Assembly: GCF_001905655.1 (NCBI RefSeq)
Contig: NZ_JMHT01000042.1
Span: 1-64,000, forward strand
Source of the DNA: Mycobacterium sp. ST-F2
GTDB lineage: Bacteria > Actinomycetota > Actinomycetes > Mycobacteriales > Mycobacteriaceae
Reading direction: 5' to 3'
Length of the DNA: 64,000 nt
Shown here: in pieces, positions 17,491 through 26,500 of the stretch
Numbering within the stretch: position 1 is the stretch's first letter
Layout: each line of letters opens with the position of its first letter
Translations under genes and position numbers: made by a program
Notes under the pieces: model-generated
What the model saw: only the letters and a program-made list of their open reading frames with translations
Databases searched by the model: none
What the model was told of the DNA's origin: nothing

Positions 17491-18234
17491 ATGGCCAACG
17501 AAGAAGGCGTGCGACTGCAGAAGGTGTTGTCGCAGGCGGGAATTGCCTCTCGCCGCGTCGCCGAGCGGATGATCCTGGACGGGCGAGTGGAGGTCGACGG
17601 CCAGATCGTCACCGAGCTCGGCACGCGGGTGCACCCCGATCGGCAGGTCGTCCGGGTCGACGGCACCCGCGTCCTCGTCGACGAGAACCTGGTGTACCTC
17701 GCGCTGAACAAGCCAAAAGGCATGCACTCCACCATGTCTGACGACCAGGGCCGTCCCTGCATCGGTGACCTGGTCGAGCATCGCGTGCGCGGCAACAAGA
17801 AGCTCTTCCACGTCGGCCGGCTCGACGCCGACACCGAAGGCCTGATCCTGCTGACCAACGACGGCGAGCTGGCGCACCGGCTGATGCACCCGCGGTACGA
17901 GGTGTCCAAGACGTACCTGGCGACCGTGCAGGGGACCGTGCCGCGCGGGTTGGGCAAGAAGGTGCGCGAGGGCGTGGAATTGGAAGACGGGCCGGTCTAC
18001 GTCGACGAATTCGCGGTGGTCGACATGGTCGCCGGCAAGTCGTTGGTGAAGATCGTGCTGCACGAGGGCCGCAATCGGCTCGTGCGCCGACTCATGGCCG
18101 AGGTGGGTTTCCCGGTGAAGGAACTGGTGCGCACGCACATCGGCACGGTGGCGCTGGGGGACCAGCGCGTCAACAGCCTGCGGGCACTGACCCGCAAGGA
18201 AGTCGGCGAGCTGTACCAGGCGGTGGGCCTGTGA
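17491..18234 (+). CDS. RsuA/RluB-family rRNA pseudouridine synthase (Rv1711 type)
   Basis: A 247-residue enzyme. An S4 domain at residues 5-55 is followed by the catalytic domain with ALNKPKGMHST and GRLDADTEGLILLTNDGEL, where Asp112 is the expected nucleophile. It is predicted to make one pseudouridine in 23S rRNA (RluB-type), but the target base cannot be assigned from sequence. ATG follows scpB by 1 nt, and the end overlaps cmk by 4 nt. Confidence 0.92.
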   Translation: MANEEGVRLQKVLSQAGIASRRVAERMILDGRVEVDGQIVTELGTRVHPDRQVVRVDGTRVLVDENLVYLALNKPKGMHSTMSDDQGRPCIGDLVEHRVRGNKKLFHVGRLDADTEGLILLTNDGELAHRLMHPRYEVSKTYLATVQGTVPRGLGKKVREGVELEDGPVYVDEFAVVDMVAGKSLVKIVLHEGRNRLVRRLMAEVGFPVKELVRTHIGTVALGDQRVNSLRALTRKEVGELYQAVGL

Positions 18235-18914
18235 ACGCCCTCGTCATTGCCATCGACGGCCCGGCGGGAACCGGGAAGTCCTCGGTGTCAACGGGTTTGG
18301 CGCACGCCCTCGGCGCCAACCACATCAACACCGGTGCGATGTACCGGATCGTGACGCTGGCGGTGCTGCGGGCCGGCATCGACCCGGCTGACGCCGACGC
18401 CGTCGTCGCGGTGTGTGAGAAGACCGAGTTCTCCGTCAGCTTCGACCCGGATCACGACACGTCCTACCTTGCGGGTGAGGACGTTTCGGACGAGATCCGT
18501 GGCGACGCGGTGACGCTCGCGGTATCGGCCGTGTCGGCGATCCCGGCTGTGCGGACGCTGCTGGTGCAGCGGCAGCGCGAGCTGATCGCGGCGGCGGGCT
18601 CAGTTGTCGTCGAGGGCCGCGACATCGGAACCGTGGTCAAGCCCGACGCCGATCTCAAGATTTTCCTGACCGCCTCGGCCGAGGAGCGCGCCCGTCGGCG
18701 CAATGCGCAGAACGTCGCAAACGGCTTGGGCGACAACTACGAAGCGGTGCTGGCCGATGTGCAGCGCCGCGACCATCTGGACTCGACGCGCGCGGTCTCG
18801 CCGCTGAAGGCGGCCGACGATGCGATCGTCGTCGATTCCAGCGATCTGACCCAGGCCGATGTGGTGGCACATCTGCTGGATCTCGTGCAGCAGAAGGTAG
18901 GTGTGCGTCAATGA
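18231..18914 (+). CDS. cmk: Cytidylate kinase
   Basis: A 227-residue CMP/dCMP kinase. The P-loop IDGPAGTGKSSVS is at residues 5-17, GAMYRIVTLAVL is the CMP-binding segment, and VVVEGRDIGTVVKPDADLKI the central motif. GTG start overlapping the previous stop; its end overlaps der by 4 nt, the classic mycobacterial cmk-der pair. Confidence 0.96.
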   Translation: MNALVIAIDGPAGTGKSSVSTGLAHALGANHINTGAMYRIVTLAVLRAGIDPADADAVVAVCEKTEFSVSFDPDHDTSYLAGEDVSDEIRGDAVTLAVSAVSAIPAVRTLLVQRQRELIAAAGSVVVEGRDIGTVVKPDADLKIFLTASAEERARRRNAQNVANGLGDNYEAVLADVQRRDHLDSTRAVSPLKAADDAIVVDSSDLTQADVVAHLLDLVQQKVGVRQ

Positions 18915-20317
18915 GCGACGACGACGGTGTGTGGTTCGACGAAGGTGACTGGGAGATCGGCTCGGAGGGTTTCGAGGCCGAGCTCGACGAGTACGCCGGA
19001 CCCCCGCCCGTGGTGGCCGTGGTCGGCCGCCCGAATGTCGGTAAATCGACTCTGGTGAACCGCATCCTGGGCCGTCGCGAAGCGGTGGTGCAGGACATCC
19101 CGGGCGTGACCCGCGACCGTGTGTCATACGACGCGCAGTGGGTCGGGCGCCGGTTCGTGGTGCAGGACACCGGCGGTTGGGAACCCGACGCCAAGGGTCT
19201 GCAGATGCTCGTCGCCGAGCAGGCCACCGTGGCCATGCGCACCGCCGACGCGATCATTCTCGTGGTCGACGCGGTCGTCGGGGCAACCTCGGCCGACGAG
19301 GCCGCGGCCAAGCGGCTGCAGCGCTCCGGTAAGCCGGTCTTCTTGGCGGCCAACAAGGTTGACAACGAGAAGATCGAATCCGAGGCGGCGGCGCTGTGGT
19401 CGCTGGGGCTGGGACAGCCGCACTCGATCAGTGCGATGCACGGCCGCGGCGTGGCCGATCTGCTCGACAGTGTGCTCGAGGTACTGCCCGAGGTCTCCGA
19501 GACGTCCGGCGGGACGGGCGGCCCGCGCCGCGTCGCGCTCGTCGGCAAGCCCAATGTCGGCAAGAGCTCGCTGCTGAACAAGCTGTCGGGCGACGAGCGG
19601 TCCGTCGTGCACGATGTCGCCGGCACCACGGTGGACCCGGTGGACTCGCTGATCGAATTGGACGGCAAGACTTGGCGTTTCGTCGACACGGCCGGCCTGC
19701 GCCGGAAGGTCGGTCAGGCCAGCGGGCACGAGTTCTACGCCTCGGTGCGCACGCACGGCGCGATCGACGCCGCCGAGGTCGCGATCATGCTGATCGACGC
19801 CTCCCAGCCGCTGACCGAGCAGGACCTGCGGGTGCTGTCGATGGTCATCGAGGCCGGGCGCGCGCTCGTCATCGCGTTCAACAAGTGGGACCTGGTCGAC
19901 GAAGACCGGCGCTACCTGCTGGACAAGGAGATCGAGCGAGAGCTCGTGCAGGTGCAGTGGGCGCCGCGCGTGAACATCTCGGCGAAAACGGGTCGGGCCG
20001 TGCAGAAGTTGGTACCGGCGCTGGAGTCCTCGCTGGCGTCGTGGGACGCCCGTATCCCGACCGGGCGGCTCAACACCTTCCTCAAGGAGATCGTGGCCGC
20101 CACACCGCCGCCGGTGCGTGGTGGCAAGCAGCCGCGCATCCTGTTCGCCACGCAGGCGGCCTCGCGGCCGCCGACCTTCGTGCTGTTCACCACGGGCTTC
20201 CTGGAGGCCGGCTACCGCCGTTTCCTGGAGCGCCGGCTGCGTGAAGAGTTCGGCTTCGAGGGCAGCCCGATCAAGATCAATGTGCGGGTGCGCGAGAAGC
20301 GCGGGGCCAAGCGCTAG
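18911..20317 (+). CDS. der: Ribosome-biogenesis GTPase Der (EngA)
   Basis: A 468-residue GTPase with two G domains in tandem and a C-terminal KH-like domain, required for 50S assembly. G1 motifs are GRPNVGKST in the first domain and GKPNVGKSS in the second; NKVD and NKWD are the two G4 motifs. An acidic N-terminal extension of about 35 residues is typical of mycobacteria. It ends the long operon and is followed by a strong hairpin. Confidence 0.97.
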   Translation: MSDDDGVWFDEGDWEIGSEGFEAELDEYAGPPPVVAVVGRPNVGKSTLVNRILGRREAVVQDIPGVTRDRVSYDAQWVGRRFVVQDTGGWEPDAKGLQMLVAEQATVAMRTADAIILVVDAVVGATSADEAAAKRLQRSGKPVFLAANKVDNEKIESEAAALWSLGLGQPHSISAMHGRGVADLLDSVLEVLPEVSETSGGTGGPRRVALVGKPNVGKSSLLNKLSGDERSVVHDVAGTTVDPVDSLIELDGKTWRFVDTAGLRRKVGQASGHEFYASVRTHGAIDAAEVAIMLIDASQPLTEQDLRVLSMVIEAGRALVIAFNKWDLVDEDRRYLLDKEIERELVQVQWAPRVNISAKTGRAVQKLVPALESSLASWDARIPTGRLNTFLKEIVAATPPPVRGGKQPRILFATQAASRPPTFVLFTTGFLEAGYRRFLERRLREEFGFEGSPIKINVRVREKRGAKR

Positions 20318-20328
20318 CCGCCGACGCG

Positions 20329-20355
20329 CCGCCGGACCCGTTTAGGGTCCGGCGG
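20329..20355 (+). terminator. Hairpin terminator after der
   Basis: CCGCCGGACCC (20329-20339) and its exact complement GGGTCCGGCGG (20345-20355) flank a 5-nt loop, 12 nt after the der stop. There is no T-tract, which is common for mycobacterial terminators. Confidence 0.75.
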
Positions 20356-20365
20356 GAGGTCTGAG

Positions 20366-20371
20366 GTAGGC
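20366..20371 (+). promoter_or_regulatory. Putative -10 box of tRNA-Pro
   Basis: TAGGCT fits the TANNNT pattern and lies about 35 nt before the mature tRNA 5' end. It keeps the tRNA independent of the der operon and of the element inserted at its 3' end. Confidence 0.45.
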
Positions 20372-20405
20372 TTTCCAACCGTTGCCGGTTCGTCCGGCAG
20401 CGCCG

Positions 20406-20484
<79 letters not shown>

Positions 20485-20541
20485 AGAAGTAGGCTTGACC
20501 TGCCCTTTAGCCGGAGGAGGCCAGGTGGGTGCCGGGGGTAT

Positions 20542-20560
20542 TGGGACCACCTTGGGACCA
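20542..20560 (+). repeat. Left arm boxes, two TGGGACCA repeats
   Basis: TGGGACCA occurs at 20542-20549 and 20553-20560, an 11-bp period, 58 bp inside attL. The same octamer pair with the same period lies inside attR. Probably integrase or excisionase arm-type sites. Confidence 0.6.
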
Positions 20561-20658
20561 GATTGGCCGACCCTCGGTGGGTGCGCTGGTACCTTGGCCA
20601 CCACTCGTCCGGTTTGTAATCGGCATTCGCTATCGCGGCGGGGACACTAGGGGACGGT

Positions 20659-21642
20659 ATGTCAGACGACCTGGCACTCGACCGTCCGCTGGGTATCGAC
20701 GGGCAGGCGTGGGCCGCGATCGTTGGTCACCGCGGTCGCTTGGCCGAAGCTAGGCCTGGTGCCGACAGGTCACTAATTCTTGGGCGCGCTAAGGAACTTG
20801 CCGAATCTGTCGCAAGAGTCGTGATCACTGAGCGCGGGGAAGTGGCTCCAGCTTCAACAGATTTTCCGGCACTCATCGATTCCGCTCATGCGGTGCTCAA
20901 GCGCCAGCCGGGAGCGCATCTCAGCAACGATCCTGACCTACGCAACCTCGTTCAGAACGCGATGAAGATCGTCAAGAGCGTCGGTGTCATCCGCAACACC
21001 TTCGGCTCCGGTCACGGCCGCGCTCGCGAGCCTGTGGTCGAGCAGGAGATGGTCGATGTCGTTGTTCCAGCGACGATGCTGTGGGTGCGCTGGGCTCTGC
21101 GCCGACTGGCGCCACTGATCCTCGGCCAACCCGCAACTTTGATCAGTGACCTGCTCGACGGTGCGGTCTTCTACAAAGGAAACCTTGCAGAGCGACTACG
21201 GGCTGCCAACATCGCCGGCCTCGACGCGGCGATCCAACAGAAGCTCGGGAATGCGGTAGGTATTCGTGCAATGCGCGATACCGTGCTCGTCCAGGTCGAG
21301 GGCGTTCAAGCATGTGCGAATTCTGATTCGCTCGACGACTGGCCGGCGCACTACCGGCGCGGTGTGGTGGACGGCCTACTGTTCGACGAGAACGGCAACG
21401 CGCGACCTACACGGTGGGCCTTCGAGCGCGTGCCTGGCGTTCTCGGCCCGATCGAGGACCAGGCCGTCGAGCTGGACAGGCTGTGTCGGCTTCTTGGCAA
21501 CGAGCATTTCGAAACTGGCGATTACCCAACGGACTATGAGCTGTGGTCCTTCGCTAAGGGACTTAGCGAACGGTTTGGGCTGTCCGCTCGCTCGCATTGG
21601 TCAAACATCGTTTCGCTCTTTGATCCGGGCGCGCCATTCTGA
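20659..21642 (+). CDS. Abortive-infection (Abi_C/HEPN-like) family protein
   Basis: A 327-residue protein starting at ATG after an AGGGGAC site. Residues 70-120 match the Abi_C-type module seen in abortive-infection proteins: DLRNLVQNAMKIVKSVGVIR followed by NTFGSGHGR. Arg112 and His119 form an RX6H arrangement typical of HEPN RNases, so an RNA-cleaving suicide defence role is inferred. The C-terminal 150 residues are not recognised. It is the gene closest to attL and is convergent with the integrase. No partner antitoxin is visible. Confidence 0.65.
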   Translation: MSDDLALDRPLGIDGQAWAAIVGHRGRLAEARPGADRSLILGRAKELAESVARVVITERGEVAPASTDFPALIDSAHAVLKRQPGAHLSNDPDLRNLVQNAMKIVKSVGVIRNTFGSGHGRAREPVVEQEMVDVVVPATMLWVRWALRRLAPLILGQPATLISDLLDGAVFYKGNLAERLRAANIAGLDAAIQQKLGNAVGIRAMRDTVLVQVEGVQACANSDSLDDWPAHYRRGVVDGLLFDENGNARPTRWAFERVPGVLGPIEDQAVELDRLCRLLGNEHFETGDYPTDYELWSFAKGLSERFGLSARSHWSNIVSLFDPGAPF

Positions 21643-21666
21643 CCCGGTATTACATCGGGGAGCGGT

Positions 21667-22896
21667 CTAGATTGCCCGCAGCTTGCGCCCAGCGGTCGAC
21701 GACAGATGGCGCGTGAGCAACTCACCGGCATCAGCGACGGATTGCCGATCGGGATGTAGGTAGCGCTGGGTGGTGGTGATGCAGCCGTGGCCGGCGATCT
21801 TGCGCAGGCTGTGCAGTGGGACGCCAGCATCGGCCATCCAGGTAAGGCCCGTGTGTCCAAGGCCGTGCCGTTTAAGCTGGTCGTAGCCCAGCTTGGTGAC
21901 CACCTCATCCCATGAGGTCGCGTCACGCAGGGTGGCAGTGGTAATGCGGCCGCCCCGCGGGCCGGTGAAGAGCCGGGCATCCGGCTCGCCGTTGGCGACT
22001 TCGATCCGCCGCCGGACCAGATCGCGGATCGACTCGATCAGCGGCACCTGGCGTGCCCGTCGGCCTTTGGTGTTCTTGTCGACCAGCCCGCCACCAGAGG
22101 CGCTCGTACCGCAATCTTGGAGTTCACCGGGAGACGGCGTGGTCTGACGACACACGGTCCAGACCCAGTTGTCAGTGTCGATGTCGCGCACCAGACAGCC
22201 GGAAACTTCACCGATGCGCGCGGCGGTGCAGGCCTCGAAGATCACGGCGTCGCCCCAGCCTTGGTACTTGTCGGCGGAGTTCGCAACCAATGCGTCAGCG
22301 AGGCTCACGAGAGCGGACCAGTCCGGTAGTGCCAGGGCACGCGGGTCGTCGAGCTCATCCTCGGCGAGCTTGTACTCGCGCTGCCATCCGCTGATGCGCG
22401 CCGGGTTCCGATCGATGATGCCGTCACGGTGGGCCTGCTCCATGACCCGCACCAGCACGGCGAGACTGTTCTTCACGGTCGACCGACTGCAGTCGTCGGC
22501 GATCCACGCGTGGACGGCCCGATCGACCGCTCCGTTGGTGATCATGGCGAGAGGCAGATGGCCAAGCGACGGGACGACTCGCTTGCGCCACCCGGCGAGG
22601 TAAGGATCGGTGGTTTTGCTTTCGAGGCCACGCAGCGCCAGCTTCATGTTGCCTGTGCCATAGTCGGAAAGTGTCGTGGTTGCCGCGTTCGGATCGATGC
22701 CGCGGCCGGCGGACTGACGCATCCGAGCGATCCACTCCTCGGCGGCTTCGCGCGCGGCGAACGTCTCGGATTTGGAGACTCGCTTTTGGGCCGCCGGATC
22801 GACCCACCGGACACGTGCGCGGTACACTCCGCCGGAGCGCGGTTCGATATCGGCCGATAACGAAATGCCCAGTGGCAGGGTAACTTTGTCGGCCAC
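21667..22896 (-). CDS. int: Tyrosine integrase, possibly inactive
   Basis: A 409-residue phage/ICE-type integrase. An N-terminal arm-binding domain is followed by a core-binding domain and a catalytic domain with CTAARIGEVSG (Arg I), LRKIAGHG and the nucleophile QRYLHPD. Box II, expected as HxLRHT, reads HGLGHT: residue 347 is Gly (codon GGA, complement of 21856-21858), while the flanking His residues are kept. Loss of this arginine normally abolishes strand cleavage. A single C-to-G change would explain it. GTG 22896 is used because it shares one base with the xis stop. Confidence 0.88.
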   Translation of the reverse strand: MADKVTLPLGISLSADIEPRSGGVYRARVRWVDPAAQKRVSKSETFAAREAAEEWIARMRQSAGRGIDPNAATTTLSDYGTGNMKLALRGLESKTTDPYLAGWRKRVVPSLGHLPLAMITNGAVDRAVHAWIADDCSRSTVKNSLAVLVRVMEQAHRDGIIDRNPARISGWQREYKLAEDELDDPRALALPDWSALVSLADALVANSADKYQGWGDAVIFEACTAARIGEVSGCLVRDIDTDNWVWTVCRQTTPSPGELQDCGTSASGGGLVDKNTKGRRARQVPLIESIRDLVRRRIEVANGEPDARLFTGPRGGRITTATLRDATSWDEVVTKLGYDQLKRHGLGHTGLTWMADAGVPLHSLRKIAGHGCITTTQRYLHPDRQSVADAGELLTRHLSSTAGRKLRAI

Positions 22897-23102
22897 TACG
22901 CCACCTCGCTTGGATCGAAGCGCCGACTGGCGAGCCACTTCTCAACGTCGTCCGAGTTGTACATGAACACCCGACCAGATATTTGAACGAATGCCGGGCC
23001 CTGCGGCGGTCGCGCGGTTCGCCAACGTCGGATGGTCGACGCGTCGACGTGAAGGAGTTCGGCAAGCTCGTTGCTACTGTACCAACGCCCATCCACAAGC
23101 AT
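22896..23102 (-). CDS. xis: Excisionase-like helix-turn-helix protein
   Basis: A 68-residue MerR-like winged-helix protein: YSSNELAELLHVDASTIRRW is the HTH, and GRVFMYNSDDVEKWLASRR the wing and end. This size and place, between rep and int with a 1-nt overlap to int, fit the excisionase that bends att DNA and biases recombination to excision. Confidence 0.85.
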   Translation of the reverse strand: MLVDGRWYSSNELAELLHVDASTIRRWRTARPPQGPAFVQISGRVFMYNSDDVEKWLASRRFDPSEVA

Positions 23103-23109
23103 CGTTGGT

Positions 23110-24480
23110 TCACGCCCCTTCCTTCAATGCGCTGCGCCCGGCGAGCCGTTGCTCACGAGCGCGAGTAGAAGCCGAAACGACCAGCAGGCGGTCACCGACG
23201 TTGTCGTAGCCCGAGCGGTCGAACTCCCACATCAGCGGCTGGACGGTGGTGCCCTCCGATCCCGAGTCGGCCTGCTCGCGGCGCCAGGCAGCGCGCTGGT
23301 CACGCAGCGCCTTCATGGTCGTCGAAAACTGTCGGGACTTGCTCGTCACGTGCCCTCGGAAGCCGAGGGTGTGCAGCCAGAGGACCATTTCCTGATATCG
23401 CTCTTCGCGGGCGACGGAAGCGATCGTATGGAGTATGCGGCGCACATGGTCCGTCACATCGATTTGATCGATTCCTTCCTCGCTCAGACGCCGGGCATCA
23501 AGGCCAAGATCTGTCACGGACTTGGTGACGTACTTGGCCAGATAACCGGCAACGCGGCGGTTGTGGATATCGGTGTCAGTGCCGGCCATACCGGCCCCGC
23601 TGATGCACTTGATATCCAATTGCTCGCCGAAGCGCAGAACGGCCTCGTTGCCGATCGCGAGCTTGGTGTCGAACGCCGCCCGCCGCACCAACTCGACGAA
23701 CGCGCCCATCTCCAGATTGGCGTCCGGAGGAGAAAGCGCTTCTCCCGGAGGCGACGCCGCATCCAGTCGGATGACGGCGTGGAAGTGAGGAACGCCCCTT
23801 CGTTGTAGCTCAACAACTTTGACGAAGGACGGCCGTGTACCCATCGGATCGACTCCGCGGGTTCTCAGTTCTTGGGCGAGGAATCGACGGAGACGAATCG
23901 TAAATCGACGCCAGAGTTCGGGAGCGTGCCAGGCGAACAGAACGTGACCCACGTAGTCATAGCAATCTATGCATATCGGCTGGCCCACGGCGGGGTCCTC
24001 AGCGTGATGAGCGCAGTCGCATCGGACGATTCGTCCATGACCGCACTGTGTCGCCTGCCGACCGCCGGGATGGCACTGCCCGTTGTGTCGGATTGTGTGG
24101 ACAGCGCCGAAACTCGGCGCGGTGAGCGTGACGAACAACTGGGGGTGGTCGGCCACGGTGTTGGGAATACCGTGATGGCCGCCGTCGAGGCCGGCGTGGA
24201 TCAGCTGCCAGATGTCGCGGGCATACAGATCAGAGCATGACGGGCACGCCAACGCGCGACGGTTGTTACACCTCGTAAGTACGTGATGCTGTCGGCCGAA
24301 CTCGTCGGAGGCCTCCAGGCGAATTGGGCTCGCGCAGAACCCGGACCTCTCTGCGGTATCCCACCAGGTGTCGAAACCAGGAGACGAAGCCCGCCGCACC
24401 ATCTGTGCCAGAAGCGCGGTTCCGTCGACGTCGGCCTGTGCCCCTGGCAGCGTGGGGATGTCCGCAGCGAACCTATTCAC
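23110..24480 (-). CDS. RepSA-like rolling-circle replication initiator
   Basis: A 456-residue protein. An N-terminal Cys-rich part (CNNRRALACPSC at 71-82; more Cys/His at 136-173) suggests zinc binding. VPHFHAVIRL at 230-239 is the HUH metal-binding motif (His232, His234), and GYLAKYVTKS at 312-321 carries the candidate nucleophilic tyrosines (313, 317). This is the initiator class of pSAM2-type elements, which replicate as circles before transfer. It overlaps the translocase gene by 4 nt and precedes xis by 7 nt. Confidence 0.88.
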   Translation of the reverse strand: MNRFAADIPTLPGAQADVDGTALLAQMVRRASSPGFDTWWDTAERSGFCASPIRLEASDEFGRQHHVLTRCNNRRALACPSCSDLYARDIWQLIHAGLDGGHHGIPNTVADHPQLFVTLTAPSFGAVHTIRHNGQCHPGGRQATQCGHGRIVRCDCAHHAEDPAVGQPICIDCYDYVGHVLFAWHAPELWRRFTIRLRRFLAQELRTRGVDPMGTRPSFVKVVELQRRGVPHFHAVIRLDAASPPGEALSPPDANLEMGAFVELVRRAAFDTKLAIGNEAVLRFGEQLDIKCISGAGMAGTDTDIHNRRVAGYLAKYVTKSVTDLGLDARRLSEEGIDQIDVTDHVRRILHTIASVAREERYQEMVLWLHTLGFRGHVTSKSRQFSTTMKALRDQRAAWRREQADSGSEGTTVQPLMWEFDRSGYDNVGDRLLVVSASTRAREQRLAGRSALKEGA

Positions 24481-25880
24481 CGTGCTGACTTTCCAGGGCA
24501 GGGACTGAAATGCTCAGCAAGATAGTCGATATCGTCGTCAGTGACATGGAAAGCGCGCACCCTTAGCGGTTCGGCGCGCCCGTCCTGACAGACATACGCC
24601 ACACCAGGAGTCGCCGTCGATATCTCATCGCAGAGCGCTCCAGCGTCACGGGCAGCGGCGCCCAGGACCATCGTTGTCTGCGTGGTCTCGGTCATCCGCA
24701 TCCCGACCCGAACGGAGAACAACTGCCGGATCGGTAACACGTCCTTCGAGGGGTCTTGCACTGCCGCGACCACGGAAACACCAACCGCGCGACCCTGAGA
24801 GAGCAACAACCCGAGGAGTTGCTCGACTTCGGAACGAACTTTGCGATCGCTGATATAGGCAGTCAGCGAGGCGATCTCATCCACCACGACCACGAGGAGG
24901 GGCGCAGAGGTTGACGGGGTGTGCAAGCGGGTGTGCCCGCGAAGGCGCTGCGCCCGGTGCTGCATGACCTGGGCCGCCGCCCGCAGCAACGCGAGTGTGC
25001 GTTCGCCGTTGTCGTAGGCGAATCCGGCGAACAGTCGCTGTCCACGACCAAACTCCATGCCTCCCTTGGGATCGACGACCAAGATCCGGACGGTCCCGGC
25101 CCGTATTCCTGGGGCGAGGCCGGAGATGAGCGACCAAAGAACTGATCCTTTACCCGCGCCGGTGGCGCCAGCGACCATAATATGGTGGCCCAAGACCGGT
25201 ATACGCCAAGGCTTTCCGGACTCGATGATGCCGATATCGATGTTCGTGAGGTCAGCACGGGATTCACGGATCGGCCGTCGCAGCCGGATGGAGACGGCCA
25301 AAGCATCGCCGTGATGCACGGTGATGTTGACCTCGCCGGGTTTGTGAGAACGAACTGTCACCCGCTCGGCCCGGAAGGCTTCGGCGAGCGCGAGCGTCTT
25401 TTTCTGCCAGTCGGCCGCCGACTGCCCGACAAGAATCTGAACGACAACGACGTCACGGGTCGCACCAATCGATACCGACCGAAGCGTCGGCACTAGCGTG
25501 CGATTGGCCATTGAGGCCGTCAGACCATGCAACGTGCAGATGGTCTCCCAGCGGTGTCGATAGATCCACCAGGTCCGCCATCGCGACCGCATCCTGGCGG
25601 TAATCCATTCGTCGAACGACTCGGGTGAGAGGCATGCCCACGCCGCCAGAGTTGTCCCCGATGCGACGGCGACGAGCAATCCAAGGATCGGCGCGTACTG
25701 AATTCCAACCCAGAGGCTCACGAGCAAGGGCAGGCTGATCATCGGAAACAGCACCGACCACCAAATGAGGACACCGAGTCCCTTCGCCACACCCGTGAGG
25801 ATCAGCGTGATGGTCTCGTCCCACTCGGACTCAGTGCTGCCTGACGCTTTCGGCTTACGGGCGTTCGAGGAATCAAACAT
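24477..25880 (-). CDS. FtsK/TraB-like conjugative DNA translocase
   Basis: A 467-residue membrane ATPase. Two hydrophobic stretches at about 35-56 and 60-84 anchor it; GATGAGKGSVLW (238-249) is Walker A and LLVVVVDEIASL Walker B. Actinomycete ICEs move double-stranded DNA between cells with a single hexameric protein of this kind, so this gene stands for the whole transfer machinery. It overlaps rep by 4 nt, forming a tra-rep-xis-int operon. Confidence 0.88.
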   Translation of the reverse strand: MFDSSNARKPKASGSTESEWDETITLILTGVAKGLGVLIWWSVLFPMISLPLLVSLWVGIQYAPILGLLVAVASGTTLAAWACLSPESFDEWITARMRSRWRTWWIYRHRWETICTLHGLTASMANRTLVPTLRSVSIGATRDVVVVQILVGQSAADWQKKTLALAEAFRAERVTVRSHKPGEVNITVHHGDALAVSIRLRRPIRESRADLTNIDIGIIESGKPWRIPVLGHHIMVAGATGAGKGSVLWSLISGLAPGIRAGTVRILVVDPKGGMEFGRGQRLFAGFAYDNGERTLALLRAAAQVMQHRAQRLRGHTRLHTPSTSAPLLVVVVDEIASLTAYISDRKVRSEVEQLLGLLLSQGRAVGVSVVAAVQDPSKDVLPIRQLFSVRVGMRMTETTQTTMVLGAAARDAGALCDEISTATPGVAYVCQDGRAEPLRVRAFHVTDDDIDYLAEHFSPCPGKSAR

Positions 25881-25955
25881 TGCATTCTCCTTCGAGAATC
25901 GGGGACTGCATCACCGCTTGACCGCGGTCGATGACGCAGTCCCCGACCAACTCGC

Positions 25956-26339
25956 TCAGGCGGCCGTCTTGCCGGGACCGGCCGGCGTTCCTGATGGGGG
26001 CGCCGATCTCGGCGGGGCGACCACCCCAGATAGCGGTGCACCGGAAGCGCGGATGGCGTCTGCCCGGTAGGCGACACCGCTGCGCCCGTCTTGGTTCCAA
26101 GGGGACGCGATGAGGCCGTCAACCTGAACGGGCTGGGCAACGCTCACTCCGGGGTCACCGGCGACGGTGACGGCGATGACCTCGGCACCCGAAACATCGA
26201 GCGCCATCAGCTGCACCTGCCACAGCGGCTGGCCGGTCTCGCGGTCGATCCGGGGTTGCCCCGTGTCGAATGCCACGCGCTGCTCCGGTGCCCGCGTGCA
26301 GACGAACGACACCCCGGTTGTATCAATCTTCAGTTTCAT
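25956..26339 (-). CDS. SCO3933-family regulatory protein
   Basis: A 127-residue protein starting MKLKIDTTGVSFVCTRAPEQ. The core WQVQLMALDVSGAEVIAVTV followed by AGDPGVSVAQPVQVDGLIASP and a GRSGVAYRADAI segment is typical of the small protein encoded just upstream of the FtsK-like gene in Streptomyces ICEs. Those are variously annotated as SCO3933 family or replication/integration/excision activator. A Pro/Ala-rich tail closes it. The open frame runs further upstream, but ATG 26339 matches the family start. Its precise role is unknown. Confidence 0.75.
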   Translation of the reverse strand: MKLKIDTTGVSFVCTRAPEQRVAFDTGQPRIDRETGQPLWQVQLMALDVSGAEVIAVTVAGDPGVSVAQPVQVDGLIASPWNQDGRSGVAYRADAIRASGAPLSGVVAPPRSAPPSGTPAGPGKTAA

Positions 26340-26367
26340 CGGATTTGCTCCTGACCTGTTATTTGTT

Positions 26368-26381
26368 GTGGCGATCGCCAC
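26368..26381. promoter_or_regulatory. 14-bp perfect palindrome between divergent ICE regulators
   Basis: GTGGCGATCGCCAC lies 28 bp upstream of the SCO3933-family start, in the gap shared with the XRE-TPR gene. A perfect palindrome in the only divergent promoter region of the ICE core is a good operator candidate for the XRE regulator. Confidence 0.45.
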
Positions 26382-26500
26382 TAGGCCAGAACACCAGCGG
26401 GCTGCCGATCGGTGTAAGGGAGCTGCAGGGAGACGGGGGGAGACCGAAACCGCGCGCAAAGGTGCAGCTAGCTGTCCGGTTGATCAGGCAAAATCGGAAT

